From contig CAKXYI010000001.1 in the NCBI GenBank assembly GCA_934899185.1, positions 558,001-622,000 of the forward strand: a stretch of 64,000 nucleotides of DNA. Reading direction: 5' to 3'. A program made the position numbers and the translations under genes. This document shows, in pieces, positions 1 to 9,001 of the stretch (positions are counted from its first letter, which is position 1; each line of letters opens with the position of its first letter). The DNA comes from an uncultured Lachnospiraceae bacterium. Its GTDB lineage: Bacteria > Bacillota > Clostridia > Lachnospirales > Lachnospiraceae. The notes beneath the pieces were generated by a model. That model ran no database searches and had not been told where the DNA came from. It saw only the letters and a program-made list of their open reading frames with translations.

Positions 1-624
1 GATCTGGTCTATTCCCAGTCACATCTGGACAATATTTTAGACCAAGAGAACTTCGACGTTTTCTCTTTCGACTACTACTCCAAAGACATCCTAGATGCCA
101 AGTCCGGGCTGTCTTCTTTGGATTTTGCTAAGGATGCCTATGAAACAGCACAGAATTTTGTGCAGAATTTTTCTACAGAAGGTGGTAATCTACTTCTGTA
201 TGGTGATACGGGAACAGGTAAGACCTTTCTTTCCAACTGTATCGCTAAGTCTCTGTTAGATCAGGGACATTCTGTGATTTATTTTACAGCCTTCCAGTTT
301 TTCGATATCTTTGAAAAAGATGTCTTTCAGAAAGATGAAGACGCAATGGAAGCTCATGAGCAAATATTCCAATGTGACTTGCTGATCATTGACGATCTGG
401 GTACGGAATTTTCCAATTCCTTTACAACATCCCAGTTATTCCTATGTTTAAATGAGAGATTATTGCGTGGCAAATCCACTGTGATCTCTACCAATCTTTC
501 CATGAAACAACTGCGCGAGATATATTCCGAACGTACATCTTCCCGCATTTTCAGCAATTATCAACCTTGTAAACTTTTTGGTGACGATATTCGCATCAAG
601 AAAAAAATATCCAATAAATCATAA
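1..624 (+). CDS. DnaC/DnaI-type ATP-binding protein (helicase loader-like), 5' truncated by window start
   Basis: The reading frame is open from the first base, so the N-terminus lies outside the window; an internal TTG at 118 is not a credible start. Visible are a Walker A motif (GDTGTGKT), a Walker B motif followed by acidic residues (LLIIDDLGTE) and a C-terminal sensor-type arginine region (SERTSSRIF). This pattern matches the DnaC/DnaI/IstB group of AAA+ ATPases, which load the replicative helicase onto DNA during initiation or restart. No transposase lies beside it, which argues against an IstB partner. The gene ends 22 bases before the PRPP synthase start, so the two are probably cotranscribed. 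Assignment to the family is secure; the exact role (primary loader or paralogue) cannot be fixed without the N-terminal domain. Confidence 0.85.
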   Translation, partial: DLVYSQSHLDNILDQENFDVFSFDYYSKDILDAKSGLSSLDFAKDAYETAQNFVQNFSTEGGNLLLYGDTGTGKTFLSNCIAKSLLDQGHSVIYFTAFQFFDIFEKDVFQKDEDAMEAHEQIFQCDLLIIDDLGTEFSNSFTTSQLFLCLNERLLRGKSTVISTNLSMKQLREIYSERTSSRIFSNYQPCKLFGDDIRIKKKISNKS

Positions 625-646
625 CAAACAAAGGAGTAAAAGATTC

Positions 647-1828
647 ATGCCAAACGAAGAAATCTGCTTAAAAGAAAGCACACCTGTAGGTACTTTGGGT
701 ATCATCCCACTGGAGAGTTGTAAGGAACTCGGTGCCAAGGTCAACAATTATCTGGTGAATTGGAGGCAGGATCGCGATGCTGAGCATTACGATCACATCA
801 CACTTGCCGGATACAAGAGTGATTCTTACATTGTAAAGGCTGCTGTTCCAAGATTTGGTTCCGGCGAAGCCAAGGGGTCCATATTACAGTCTGTCCGTGG
901 ACTGGACATCTTTTTGATCGTAGATGTAACCAACTACAGCCTGACCTACTCTCTCTGTGGTCAGACCAATCATATGTCACCGGATGACCACTATTCTGAC
1001 TTAAAGCGTATCATCGCTGCCATCGAAGGAAAAGCAAAGAGAATTACGGTTATCATGCCATTCCTCTATGAAAGCCGTCAGCATAAGCGTTCATCCCGCG
1101 AGTCCCTCGACTGTGCTATTGCATTGCAGGAACTGATCAACATGGGTGTTGACAATATCATTACCTTTGATGCACATGATCCTCGTGTGCAGAACGCTAT
1201 CCCGCTTCATGGATTTGAAACTGTACAGCCTGCATACCAGTTTATCAAGAACATCTTAAAGAACGTGAAAGATATCCAGATCGACAACGATCACCTGATG
1301 ATCATCAGCCCGGATGAAGGTGGTACCAACCGTGCCGTTTACATGGCAGGCGTGCTTGGTGTAGATATGGGCATGTTCTACAAGAGACGTGATTACAGCA
1401 AGATCGTAGACGGACGTAACCCAATCGTTGCTCATGAGTTTCTGGGATCTTCCGTAGAAGGAAAGGACGTCATCATCGTTGATGATATGATCTCTTCCGG
1501 TGAGAGTATGATCGATGTAGCAACTGAATTAAAGAAGCGTAAAGCAAAGAGAATCTTCGTTGTGGCAACCTTTGGTCTTTTCACCAATGGTCTGGAAAAA
1601 TTCGATGAAGCCGTAGAAAAAGGCATCATCTACCGTGTTGTAACTACAAATCTTACCTATCAGACACCGGAACTTTTGAGCCGTCCTTACTATATCAACT
1701 GCGATATGAGCAAGTACATCGCTTATATCATCGATACTTTGAACCATGACTGCTCTATCTCCGGATTGTTGGATCCATACGAGCGTATCCACAAGGTCGT
1801 AAACAAATACAACAAAGGCGAGTTGTAA
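647..1828 (+). CDS. prs: Ribose-phosphate pyrophosphokinase (PRPP synthetase), divergent clade
   Basis: Makes 5-phosphoribosyl-1-pyrophosphate from ribose 5-phosphate and ATP in the cytosol, feeding purine, pyrimidine, histidine and tryptophan synthesis. The PRPP-binding loop is clear (VIIVDDMISSGES), as is a flexible-loop region (PFLYESRQHKR) equivalent to the usual YARQDRK motif, and a DAHDPRVQNA segment matching the metal-binding DLH region. At 393 residues it is longer than classical bacterial Prs (about 315), and the catalytic motifs deviate, so it belongs to a divergent group. The start is placed at the ATG ten bases after an AAGGAG site; a longer upstream frame would begin inside the preceding gene. 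It is followed by a strong terminator. Confidence 0.9.
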   Translation: MPNEEICLKESTPVGTLGIIPLESCKELGAKVNNYLVNWRQDRDAEHYDHITLAGYKSDSYIVKAAVPRFGSGEAKGSILQSVRGLDIFLIVDVTNYSLTYSLCGQTNHMSPDDHYSDLKRIIAAIEGKAKRITVIMPFLYESRQHKRSSRESLDCAIALQELINMGVDNIITFDAHDPRVQNAIPLHGFETVQPAYQFIKNILKNVKDIQIDNDHLMIISPDEGGTNRAVYMAGVLGVDMGMFYKRRDYSKIVDGRNPIVAHEFLGSSVEGKDVIIVDDMISSGESMIDVATELKKRKAKRIFVVATFGLFTNGLEKFDEAVEKGIIYRVVTTNLTYQTPELLSRPYYINCDMSKYIAYIIDTLNHDCSISGLLDPYERIHKVVNKYNKGEL

Positions 1829-1851
1829 GATCTGTCCTTATAAGGCAAATA

Positions 1852-1886
1852 AAGAAGGCATCCCGGATATGGGATGTCTTCTTTTT
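1852..1886. terminator. Bidirectional intrinsic terminator between prs and the LtaS-like gene
   Basis: A 13-bp stem (arms 1852-1864 and 1871-1883, one G.U pair) with a six-base loop is followed by T5 on the plus strand. A-rich sequence on the left gives a short U tail for minus transcripts, so it can serve both convergent genes. Confidence 0.85.
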
Positions 1887-1905
1887 GTCTGCACATTTAT
1901 TCTTT

Positions 1906-4101
1906 TTAATTCTGTGAAGATTCATCATCTGCTTCCAGAGCATCCTCATCCGGCTGCTCTGCGTTTCCCGGCGTATCGGATACATAATTAGGATCTACCA
2001 CCGTGAACTCATTGGATTCACGGAATATCGTATTGCTGGATCCCACCTGGCATACCGTGATGGTATCACCATCTTGTACCGCAGATGCCTTGATCGTCAG
2101 GCACTGCCCGCTCTCGTAATTGGTCGTGACCTTTTCTCCATTGACATAGACTTTACTCCACTTGGTAAAGTTGGAACCGTAAATGTGCAACTTGCCATCA
2201 AAGAAATATGCACGGTCAATCACAACATCAGATACACCCATTTCCAGATCACTGGCAGGATATTTATCCTCGCCGTTATAGGCATAGCGCTTTCCGTATA
2301 GGATATCGTACTGCAAGGCTTCCAGATCTGTCATATATTCCGGTGTCCCTGCTTTGACACCGGCTGCTATCTTGCTCTGATGATAATTGGTCATGGTACC
2401 TTCATGAATGCCCAGACGGTTGAGATATTCGGAAACCAACTGATAAGAAGTCAGGTCCTGATCCTCTTTTGACATGCCAAAGTTGTTCCAAGTGAAATAC
2501 TTGGTCTGGTAAAGATCGCCGGTAGCGACTTCGCTTTCGGTTAAGCCCATGGTTGGTAAATGGTCGCCAAACATCATTACTAAAGTTGGTTCCCCGCGTT
2601 TATCGAGCTCTTCGATGTATGACTGGATAAATTCGTCAACATTGTGAATCTGGTTGATATAATATTCCCAGGCATATGTCTGCTCTTCGGTTTTGCCATT
2701 ACAGGTAACACCGATAGCCGGATTATCAAGTACTTTATAAGTAGGGTAATCACCATGTCCTTCTACGGTAATGGTATAGACAAAATCCGGTCCCTCAGTA
2801 GAGTCCAGCGCCTCTGTGGTGGCAGGTGTTAAGATATCATCTGTCGGCCAGGAACCAAGAGGTGTATAATCGGTGATGTCCAGCATTTCTTTACTCTGGA
2901 AGGTGTCAAACCCCATCATGGAGAAGGCATTGGCACGACTGTAGAAGTTACCGCCATTGTTATGCACAACGTGGCTGCTGTAACCGAGGTTACGCAAATC
3001 GTCGGCAAAACTTTCACAATCCGTCTTCTTTAAGATCGTCTTTTGCGGATATTCGCCAGGTCCAAAGAATTGACAGGACATACCGGTCAAAACTTCAAAT
3101 TCTGAGTTACAGGTTCCGGCACCGACAACAGGTACGGTCAGATGTCCGGTAGAATAATTTTTCTCTAAATAATGTACAAAAGGAATCGGATCCTCTGAGG
3201 TTTCGATAAAGTTTGCTTCACTGACATCAAAGAAAGATTCCAAAAGGATGACAACGATATTTGGACGTTCATCCTCCTTGATGGTGGATTCTCCCTGCTT
3301 GGTCTCATCAACAATTGCTGTAATGGAATTCTGGTCGTAATTTCTTGGCTCTGACATACCGCGGTTGAAAATACTGGTAGAAAATCCATATAGATAACCA
3401 TAATCCAGATATCCCTGCGCCAAGTTACCAAAGTAGGTAGACAGGACACCCTGTCCCTGCAAGGTAGACGTCGTTACCGGAACACTGGCAAAACATCCCA
3501 CAATAAAGAGCAATTTTACCCAATATGGGAAACGTGGTTTTAACTTCTTTCCTTTGATGAAAATGCGCACCATCCATAGGGCATATAATACAAGTGCTGC
3601 TACCGCAAGGGCTGCTTGCTGCGAGGAAAAATAATTGGTATTCTGCATGGTAAGCAGATCACCGATCATGGAAATATCCGTAAATCCAAATGGTGTTACA
3701 CGGTTGAGCAGAATAATGCAGTTGGTGATACCCAGTGCAACGAATACGGCACTGATACACATACGCATAAAGGTCTGTCTGCTGATAAGATAACAAAGAG
3801 AATAACACACAAAGATCAGATAGGAGTTATACAGATAGGCTCCGGTATGATTGGTGACAAATCCCCACGCTTCTATAAAAGAGTGACGGGACAACCATTC
3901 CATGACAAAACACATGACCAAAGATAATGGGATGTGTTCGATCAAAGAATAGCGGTTCAACCAATCATTTATCTTTTGCAACCGCTCATTTTCACGGATC
4001 TTTTGTACGAATTTCGGTGTCGGTATCTTGGATTTGACTGCCGACCATTTATTGCCAAGAGATTTAAAGAAACCTCCGATTTTTGAAAATACTGCTTTCA
4101 T
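1906..4101 (-). CDS. LTA synthase family membrane sulfatase with C-terminal IPT/TIG-like domain
   Basis: Predicted polyglycerolphosphate (lipoteichoic or related) transferase. About five membrane segments fill residues 55-210. An extracellular sulfatase-fold domain follows, with metal ligand E288 (VVILLESFFD), catalytic threonine T330 (GTCNSEFEVLTG) and the later metal motifs VEGHGDYP and FGDHLP. This is the LtaS signature set. After the catalytic domain, residues about 625-705 (YFFDGKLHIYGSNF... then ITVCQVGSSN) resemble an IPT/TIG beta-sandwich, followed by an acidic tail; ordinary LtaS proteins stop after the sulfatase domain. Start chosen at the ATG with GGAGGC four bases upstream rather than the TTG 15 bases earlier. 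Whether it makes LTA, primes it, or decorates another polymer is not decidable here. Confidence 0.85.
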   Translation of the reverse strand: MKAVFSKIGGFFKSLGNKWSAVKSKIPTPKFVQKIRENERLQKINDWLNRYSLIEHIPLSLVMCFVMEWLSRHSFIEAWGFVTNHTGAYLYNSYLIFVCYSLCYLISRQTFMRMCISAVFVALGITNCIILLNRVTPFGFTDISMIGDLLTMQNTNYFSSQQAALAVAALVLYALWMVRIFIKGKKLKPRFPYWVKLLFIVGCFASVPVTTSTLQGQGVLSTYFGNLAQGYLDYGYLYGFSTSIFNRGMSEPRNYDQNSITAIVDETKQGESTIKEDERPNIVVILLESFFDVSEANFIETSEDPIPFVHYLEKNYSTGHLTVPVVGAGTCNSEFEVLTGMSCQFFGPGEYPQKTILKKTDCESFADDLRNLGYSSHVVHNNGGNFYSRANAFSMMGFDTFQSKEMLDITDYTPLGSWPTDDILTPATTEALDSTEGPDFVYTITVEGHGDYPTYKVLDNPAIGVTCNGKTEEQTYAWEYYINQIHNVDEFIQSYIEELDKRGEPTLVMMFGDHLPTMGLTESEVATGDLYQTKYFTWNNFGMSKEDQDLTSYQLVSEYLNRLGIHEGTMTNYHQSKIAAGVKAGTPEYMTDLEALQYDILYGKRYAYNGEDKYPASDLEMGVSDVVIDRAYFFDGKLHIYGSNFTKWSKVYVNGEKVTTNYESGQCLTIKASAVQDGDTITVCQVGSSNTIFRESNEFTVVDPNYVSDTPGNAEQPDEDALEADDESSQN

Positions 4102-4227
4102 ATTGCCTCCAAACAAAAATACTCTTTTGCGTCACATCTTTTAAGTATAGTTAAAAATGTGACAAAAATGTGAAAGTCTAAAATCGAACAAGACACATTT
4201 CGCAAAGAGTGATAAAATTATAACATG

Positions 4228-4254
4228 TTGGCTTGCCATTTGCAAGGAAGCCAA
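4228..4254. other. Short inverted repeat in the divergent intergenic region
   Basis: TTGGCTT and AAGCCAA flank a 13-base loop upstream of the 850-residue protein gene. There is no T tail, so it is not an obvious terminator. It could be a leader hairpin or a protein-binding site. A tandem AAAAATGTGA pair lies just left of it. Function unknown. Confidence 0.3.
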
Positions 4255-4309
4255 AGAAACTCAAACATTTGACCACCGGTCACAGATCATAAAATAGGGA
4301 TAAGGAATT

Positions 4310-6862
4310 ATGAAATTAAATTTTAGAGAAAAAGGCATACCCAAATGGATTCGTCATAGATTGTTGGTATTATTTCTTATATTTATAGGAGCACTGGTCG
4401 CTTTCCAGTTCCTCCTGAATTTGGGTGAGGAAGAAAAAAAGGTCACAATGGCAGAAGCCACGCTACCTCTCGTCAGTGTGCAGACCTACGATCACACCAT
4501 GGGAGAGTTGCACGGCTACCGCACCCAGATGGATGCCTGCTATATGCGAGATGCTTTGATCCCGCTGGATTCCAAGCGAAAAATGGATCTGACCATCAGC
4601 ACATATGGCTATAATGTGGACAGTGTTTCCTATGAAGTGCGCAGTCTTGATACCCAGCGCAAGATCGCAGATACCAAGGTTTCCGATTGGAACAAGGATG
4701 GCAATACCTGGACCAAATCTTTACAGATTGAAAATCTGGTGGATGAGGGACAGGAATACCTCTTTATCCTAAAATTACATTGTAAGAACGATGATCTTTA
4801 CTATTATACCCGTATCATGCTGCCGGAAGAGACCTATGCCAAAAAGTGCCTGGAATTTACCGATAATTTCCATAATATATCTATGAGCGATCAATACGAA
4901 CTCCTAGCGTCTTATATAGAAACGGCAGACTATACGGACAAGAACGATCTGGGTAATGTAAATATCAATTCCTCCATTGATCAGATTGGATGGCGTGGAT
5001 TTGCAGGCAAACAGGTTGGTAAGGCGCTGGTATCCTTTACCGACATCAACGACACCTACGCTTCCCTTGTCTATACCTACCAGATGGCTGAGGAGACTGC
5101 CGGCGCGACCAATTATTATAATGTAGAAGAATACTATAAAGTCCGCTATACCGACCAGCAGATCTACCTGCTGGATTATCAGCGCAGTATGGAGCAGATC
5201 ATAGATACGTCATCTGTGAACGTGAGCAGTAATACCTTATCGGTCGGCGTGACCAGTGATGACTCTGAGTATCTGTCCAATGAGACCGGAACGATCGTTA
5301 GTTTCGTGCAGTCCGGCGAACTCTTTGAATACAACCAGAACAAGCAGTCCTTTACCAAGGTCTATGGTTTTATCGACGATCCAACAGATGCCAGACAATG
5401 TTACGGACAGCATAATATCCGCATCTTAAATATTGATGAAACAGGCAATATGGATTTTGTCGTCTACGGCTATATGAACCGTGGCGAGCACGAGGGGGAA
5501 AGCGGTATTGACCTCTATCATTATGACAGCATCAAACAGGAGTCCATTGAGCAAGTATTTATCGCTACCACACATTCCTATCAGATTTTGAACGCAGATT
5601 TTAGTGATCTGCTCTATGAGAATGCGAACGGCGATTTCTATATCATGATGGGCGGTACCCTTGCCAAAGTCGGTCTAGATAACCTGTCCACCAAGGAACT
5701 GATCACGAATCTGAAATCCGACCAGTATGCCGTATCTTCCTCCGGTCGTTATGTAGCATGGATGACAGAAGATGACGTGGCAGACCAGATCTCCATTATG
5801 GATCTGGAAACAGAAAAAGTGCGTACGCTCAATGCTTCCAAGGGAACCAAGATCAAGCCACTGGCATTTATGACAGAGGATTTTGTGTATGGCATTGCCA
5901 ATGAAAGCGATATTGCCACAGACGCCGCAGGAAGTGCCGTATATCCTATGGCAAAGGTCAGGATCATCGATACTTCCAGTGACGATTTTACACCGTTAAA
6001 AGAGTATGCCAAAGATGGCATCTATGTAACCGGAGCAGCCAAGGTTTCCTATACCCTTTATCTGGACCGGGTCATCAAGCAAGATGGCACATACGTTGCG
6101 ACTACCCAGGACACCATAAAAGATACTGCCGGAGAGCAAAACAAAACAGTATCCCTTGTAAAGGCAGCCAGTGATACGCAGGGTCTGACCACGACATATG
6201 TCATGGCAGATTTAGAGGATGGGCAGTCCATCCATAGTCTGGCAGCCAGAGATGCAAGCCTGGCGACCATTAACGATACCAGGAGTATTTCCATTTCTAC
6301 GACCGCGGAGCAGGAAACCTACTTTGTATATGTCGGCAACCGCGTTACTCTGACAACGCAGAACTTAAACAAAGCCATTATGGCAGCAGATGCGGATATG
6401 GGTCTGGTCGTTGACAACCAACAGCGCTATATCTGGAATCGTGGCAAGAAATCTTATGTCAACGCCTTCAACGGTATTGAAGCCAGTGCATCTGATCGAA
6501 AGGCAAGCACTTCTGCCGGCTGTATCAGTGCTATCTTACAAAGCGAAGGGATCAGCGGTGAGGTACATGCACTTTTAGATCGGGGAGAAACACCAATGTC
6601 GATACTACAGACATCACTCAAGGATAAACTGGTCTTAGACCTGACCGGATGTACGCTGAACGAAGTTCTATATTATGTCAGTCAGGGAACCCCTGTTTAT
6701 GCCAGAACCGGTGATGATTCAGCCCTACTGATCATTGGCTATGATGCAGCCAACATCATCGTATATCACTCTGACACAGATCAGTACACCAAGATGTCAA
6801 CAGACAATGCGTCACAGGTATTTGAGAGTGCCGGAAATGTATTTATCTCTTATGTAGATTAA
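4310..6862 (+). CDS. Membrane-anchored extracytoplasmic protein with C-terminal C39-peptidase-like domain, function unknown
   Basis: I do not recognise a named family for the whole protein. A basic N-terminus is followed by one membrane segment (about residues 17-37), with the remaining 810 residues predicted outside. The middle consists of beta-rich, propeller-like stretches (for example YVAWMTEDD, FVYGIANES). The last 116 residues resemble a papain-like C39 fold: a cysteine at 738 (AGCISAILQSEG) and a late YARTGDDSALLIIGYD motif, where active enzymes normally have His before the hydrophobic strand. That His is missing, so the domain is probably a non-catalytic binding module. The gene stands alone, between a divergent LtaS-like gene and a convergent metal exporter, with AAGGA before the ATG and its own terminator. 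Confidence 0.7.
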   Translation: MKLNFREKGIPKWIRHRLLVLFLIFIGALVAFQFLLNLGEEEKKVTMAEATLPLVSVQTYDHTMGELHGYRTQMDACYMRDALIPLDSKRKMDLTISTYGYNVDSVSYEVRSLDTQRKIADTKVSDWNKDGNTWTKSLQIENLVDEGQEYLFILKLHCKNDDLYYYTRIMLPEETYAKKCLEFTDNFHNISMSDQYELLASYIETADYTDKNDLGNVNINSSIDQIGWRGFAGKQVGKALVSFTDINDTYASLVYTYQMAEETAGATNYYNVEEYYKVRYTDQQIYLLDYQRSMEQIIDTSSVNVSSNTLSVGVTSDDSEYLSNETGTIVSFVQSGELFEYNQNKQSFTKVYGFIDDPTDARQCYGQHNIRILNIDETGNMDFVVYGYMNRGEHEGESGIDLYHYDSIKQESIEQVFIATTHSYQILNADFSDLLYENANGDFYIMMGGTLAKVGLDNLSTKELITNLKSDQYAVSSSGRYVAWMTEDDVADQISIMDLETEKVRTLNASKGTKIKPLAFMTEDFVYGIANESDIATDAAGSAVYPMAKVRIIDTSSDDFTPLKEYAKDGIYVTGAAKVSYTLYLDRVIKQDGTYVATTQDTIKDTAGEQNKTVSLVKAASDTQGLTTTYVMADLEDGQSIHSLAARDASLATINDTRSISISTTAEQETYFVYVGNRVTLTTQNLNKAIMAADADMGLVVDNQQRYIWNRGKKSYVNAFNGIEASASDRKASTSAGCISAILQSEGISGEVHALLDRGETPMSILQTSLKDKLVLDLTGCTLNEVLYYVSQGTPVYARTGDDSALLIIGYDAANIIVYHSDTDQYTKMSTDNASQVFESAGNVFISYVD

Positions 6863-6864
6863 AA

Positions 6865-6903
6865 AAAGAAGGTTTGGTAAAAACTTTGCCAAACCTTCTT
6901 TGT
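6865..6903. terminator. Bidirectional intrinsic terminator
   Basis: A perfect 13-bp stem (6865-6877 with 6889-6901) separates two convergent genes. It is A-rich on the left and T-rich on the right, so it can end transcripts from both sides. Confidence 0.85.
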
Positions 6904-6906
6904 ATT

Positions 6907-8076
6907 TTATATATATTTACGATCTATATCGATTGCTATAAAGTATTCTTTGCCTATTTGCTCCGCAACTTTCTTTTGCAGTTGTTCCGTGATCTCATAT
7001 TCCGACATCTTGACCTGATATGGCACTACCACATCAAAGACCAGATTGGTATGCGTATTTCCAAAGACCACACGGAAGTCATGGATAGAAGCTTTCTCAT
7101 TCCACTCTTCCACGATCTTTTTCACTTCTTGGCGCAGATGATCGACACGCGGATCATCTGTCACGACCGGATCCATGTGGATGACTGCTTCACAATGCAA
7201 TTCTTTTTTCAGGATATGCTCCGTCTGGTCGATCACATCATGTGAGATCATAACATCTACATTTGACGGAACTTCTGCATGCAAAGAGATCATGAGGCGT
7301 CCCGGTCCATAATCATGCACGACCAGATCATGCAGACCAATAATGCCTTCCTGTGACTCTACGATGGACTCAATCCGATCTACAAATTCTGCTTCCGGCG
7401 GCTGCCCCAAAAGAGGGTTCAAGGTTTCTTTTCCTGCGGAAATTCCCGCCCATATAACAATAGCCGCCACAATCAGACCACAATATCCATCAATATGCAG
7501 AGATGTAAATTCACAAAAGATCGTAGATACCAATACGATAAAGGTTGCCAGCGCATCGCTCATACTGTCTGTCGCCGTAGCCCGCATTGCTGCAGAATCC
7601 AATTTGTCCGCCAGCGAGCGGTTATAATATGCCATGTAGAGTTTTACCGCGATCGAGATCAGAAGAATAAGGATCACCAGTGCCGAAAAAACCATATCCT
7701 GTGGATGCAGGATCTTGTCTACCGAATCCTTGAAGAGTTCAAAGCCCATAATGATAATGATCGCTGAGACCAGAAGACCTGATAGATATTCCAGCCTGCC
7801 GTGCCCAAAAGGATGCTCCGGATCCGGCTCCACAGACGACAACTTAAACCCCAAAAGCGTGATCACAGAGGATCCGGCATCTGATAAGTTATTAAAGGCA
7901 TCTGCCGTGATGGCAATGGAATGGCTCACCAGACCTGCAAAGAACTTGAGAGCAAAGAGCATGACATTAAGCAGTATGCCCACGCATCCACTCAAAACGC
8001 CGTAACGTTCCCTGACTTTACTGTCTCCATATTCTTTATAATCTTTAATACATAATCTCGCCAATAAAGTTACCAT
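6907..8076 (-). CDS. Cation diffusion facilitator (CDF) family metal exporter
   Basis: Proton-coupled efflux of a divalent metal (Zn, Mn, Fe or Co) across the membrane. It has six membrane segments in the first 220 residues. The hallmark ADAFNNLSDA carries the metal-binding aspartates, and HPFGHGRLEY follows. The C-terminal cytoplasmic ferredoxin-like domain (about residues 225-300) contains the HAEVPS and HDVIDQTEH motifs used for regulatory metal binding, with an extra 80-residue tail. Length 389 residues is long for the family (about 300), because of that tail. The metal cannot be told from sequence alone. The RBS is weak (AGAGAT). It is divergent from the riboswitch-controlled thiT. Confidence 0.9.
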   Translation of the reverse strand: MVTLLARLCIKDYKEYGDSKVRERYGVLSGCVGILLNVMLFALKFFAGLVSHSIAITADAFNNLSDAGSSVITLLGFKLSSVEPDPEHPFGHGRLEYLSGLLVSAIIIIMGFELFKDSVDKILHPQDMVFSALVILILLISIAVKLYMAYYNRSLADKLDSAAMRATATDSMSDALATFIVLVSTIFCEFTSLHIDGYCGLIVAAIVIWAGISAGKETLNPLLGQPPEAEFVDRIESIVESQEGIIGLHDLVVHDYGPGRLMISLHAEVPSNVDVMISHDVIDQTEHILKKELHCEAVIHMDPVVTDDPRVDHLRQEVKKIVEEWNEKASIHDFRVVFGNTHTNLVFDVVVPYQVKMSEYEITEQLQKKVAEQIGKEYFIAIDIDRKYI

Positions 8077-8146
8077 AACATCAATCTCTTTTCTCTATGA
8101 TATGATTGCCTACCCTATAGTGCTACTAACACCGGCTCGTACTACA

Positions 8147-8175
8147 TTGACATCCCCAAGTATTACTGTTATACT
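8147..8175 (+). promoter_or_regulatory. Sigma-A promoter of thiT
   Basis: Consensus TTGACA at 8147-8152, a 17-base spacer and TATACT at 8170-8175. Transcription would begin near 8182 and run through the TPP aptamer. Confidence 0.8.
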
Positions 8176-8209
8176 AGCAAACGTTGAAAAACAAATCAAT
8201 ATAAACTCT

Positions 8210-8317
8210 ATGCTAGGGGTGCCCTTGGGCTGAGAGATGTCTTGACATCGACCCTTATTACTTGAACCGGATAATGCCGGCGTAAGGAAGCTTGGTTCTT
8301 GGCAGATCTCCTAGCAT
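8210..8317 (+). promoter_or_regulatory. TPP riboswitch (THI element)
   Basis: Conserved thiamine pyrophosphate aptamer: P1 pairs ATGCTAGG (8210-8217) with CCTAGCAT (8310-8317). Inside are GGGCTGAGA and the characteristic CGGATAATGCCGGCG. The next gene is a thiamine transporter, matching the expected ligand. TPP binding should lower expression. Confidence 0.96.
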
Positions 8318-8341
8318 GTACAAATGAAGGGAGATTTTTTT
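8304..8341 (+). promoter_or_regulatory. Expression platform of the TPP riboswitch: hairpin covering the thiT ribosome binding site
   Basis: ATCTCC (8306-8311, extendable to 8304) pairs with GGAGAT (8330-8335) and is followed by a run of T. The same pairing buries the AAGGGAG Shine-Dalgarno of thiT. It could therefore act as a terminator, an RBS sequestrator, or both. Its left arm shares two bases with the P1 stem. Confidence 0.6.
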
Positions 8342-9001
8342 ATGAGTTTTTTTGTAACAGCAAATGCAGATGGTGCTTATGATCTCACCACTGCCGGCTA
8401 CACCGCACTGATCTTAGTATTTATCGCACTTCTTCTCATGGGTGCTGCTGTCTTTGGCACCAAGAAGAAAATGAGTACAAAGCAGTTGGTATTTTCCGCT
8501 ATGGCGATTGCACTTGCCGTAGTCACCTCTATGATCAAATTATTTGATCTGCCTATGGGTGGTTCTGTCACACTCTTGTCCATGCTCTTTATCGTCCTGA
8601 TCGGCTACTGGTATGGATTTGGTGGCGGGCTGACAGCGGCTCTTGCTTACGGCGTACTACAACTTCTGATCGATCCGTATATCCTGAGTTTCCCACAGAT
8701 GCTGGTTGACTACATCTTGGCATTTGGTGCTCTTGGTCTTGCAGGTCTTTTCCACAATTCCAAGCATGGTCTGATCAAAGGATATATCGTTGCTGTCTTA
8801 GGACGTTATTTCTTTGCTTTCCTTTCCGGCTGGATCTTCTTCGGCATGTATGCGCCGGACACCTTCCCAAATGCCGTTGTCTACTCACTGGTCTACAATG
8901 GTTCTTACCTTGGTGCAGAGGCAGTCATCACACTGATCGTGATCGCTATTCCACCGGTTGCAAAAGCGCTGGAGACCGTGAAAAAACTGGCTGTTTCTTA
9001 A
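8342..9001 (+). CDS. thiT: Thiamine transporter ThiT, ECF S component
   Basis: Substrate-binding membrane subunit for thiamine uptake. It works with a shared energising module (EcfA, EcfA', EcfT) that is not in this window. The protein has six hydrophobic segments and the family motif around PMGGSVTLLSML, plus conserved late aromatic and Glu residues (YNGSYLGAEA). Length 219 residues; the first 50 include an extra N-terminal segment before the usual S-component core. Start placed at the ATG eight bases after AAGGGAG. An upstream in-frame ATG (8324) precedes that site and is less likely. Regulated by the TPP riboswitch. Its stop overlaps that of the convergent YhhN gene. Confidence 0.92.
   Translation: MSFFVTANADGAYDLTTAGYTALILVFIALLLMGAAVFGTKKKMSTKQLVFSAMAIALAVVTSMIKLFDLPMGGSVTLLSMLFIVLIGYWYGFGGGLTAALAYGVLQLLIDPYILSFPQMLVDYILAFGALGLAGLFHNSKHGLIKGYIVAVLGRYFFAFLSGWIFFGMYAPDTFPNAVVYSLVYNGSYLGAEAVITLIVIAIPPVAKALETVKKLAVS

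Noticed and set aside
1..624. IstB transposition helper
   Set aside because: No IstA or insertion-sequence ends nearby; the gene is linked to prs.
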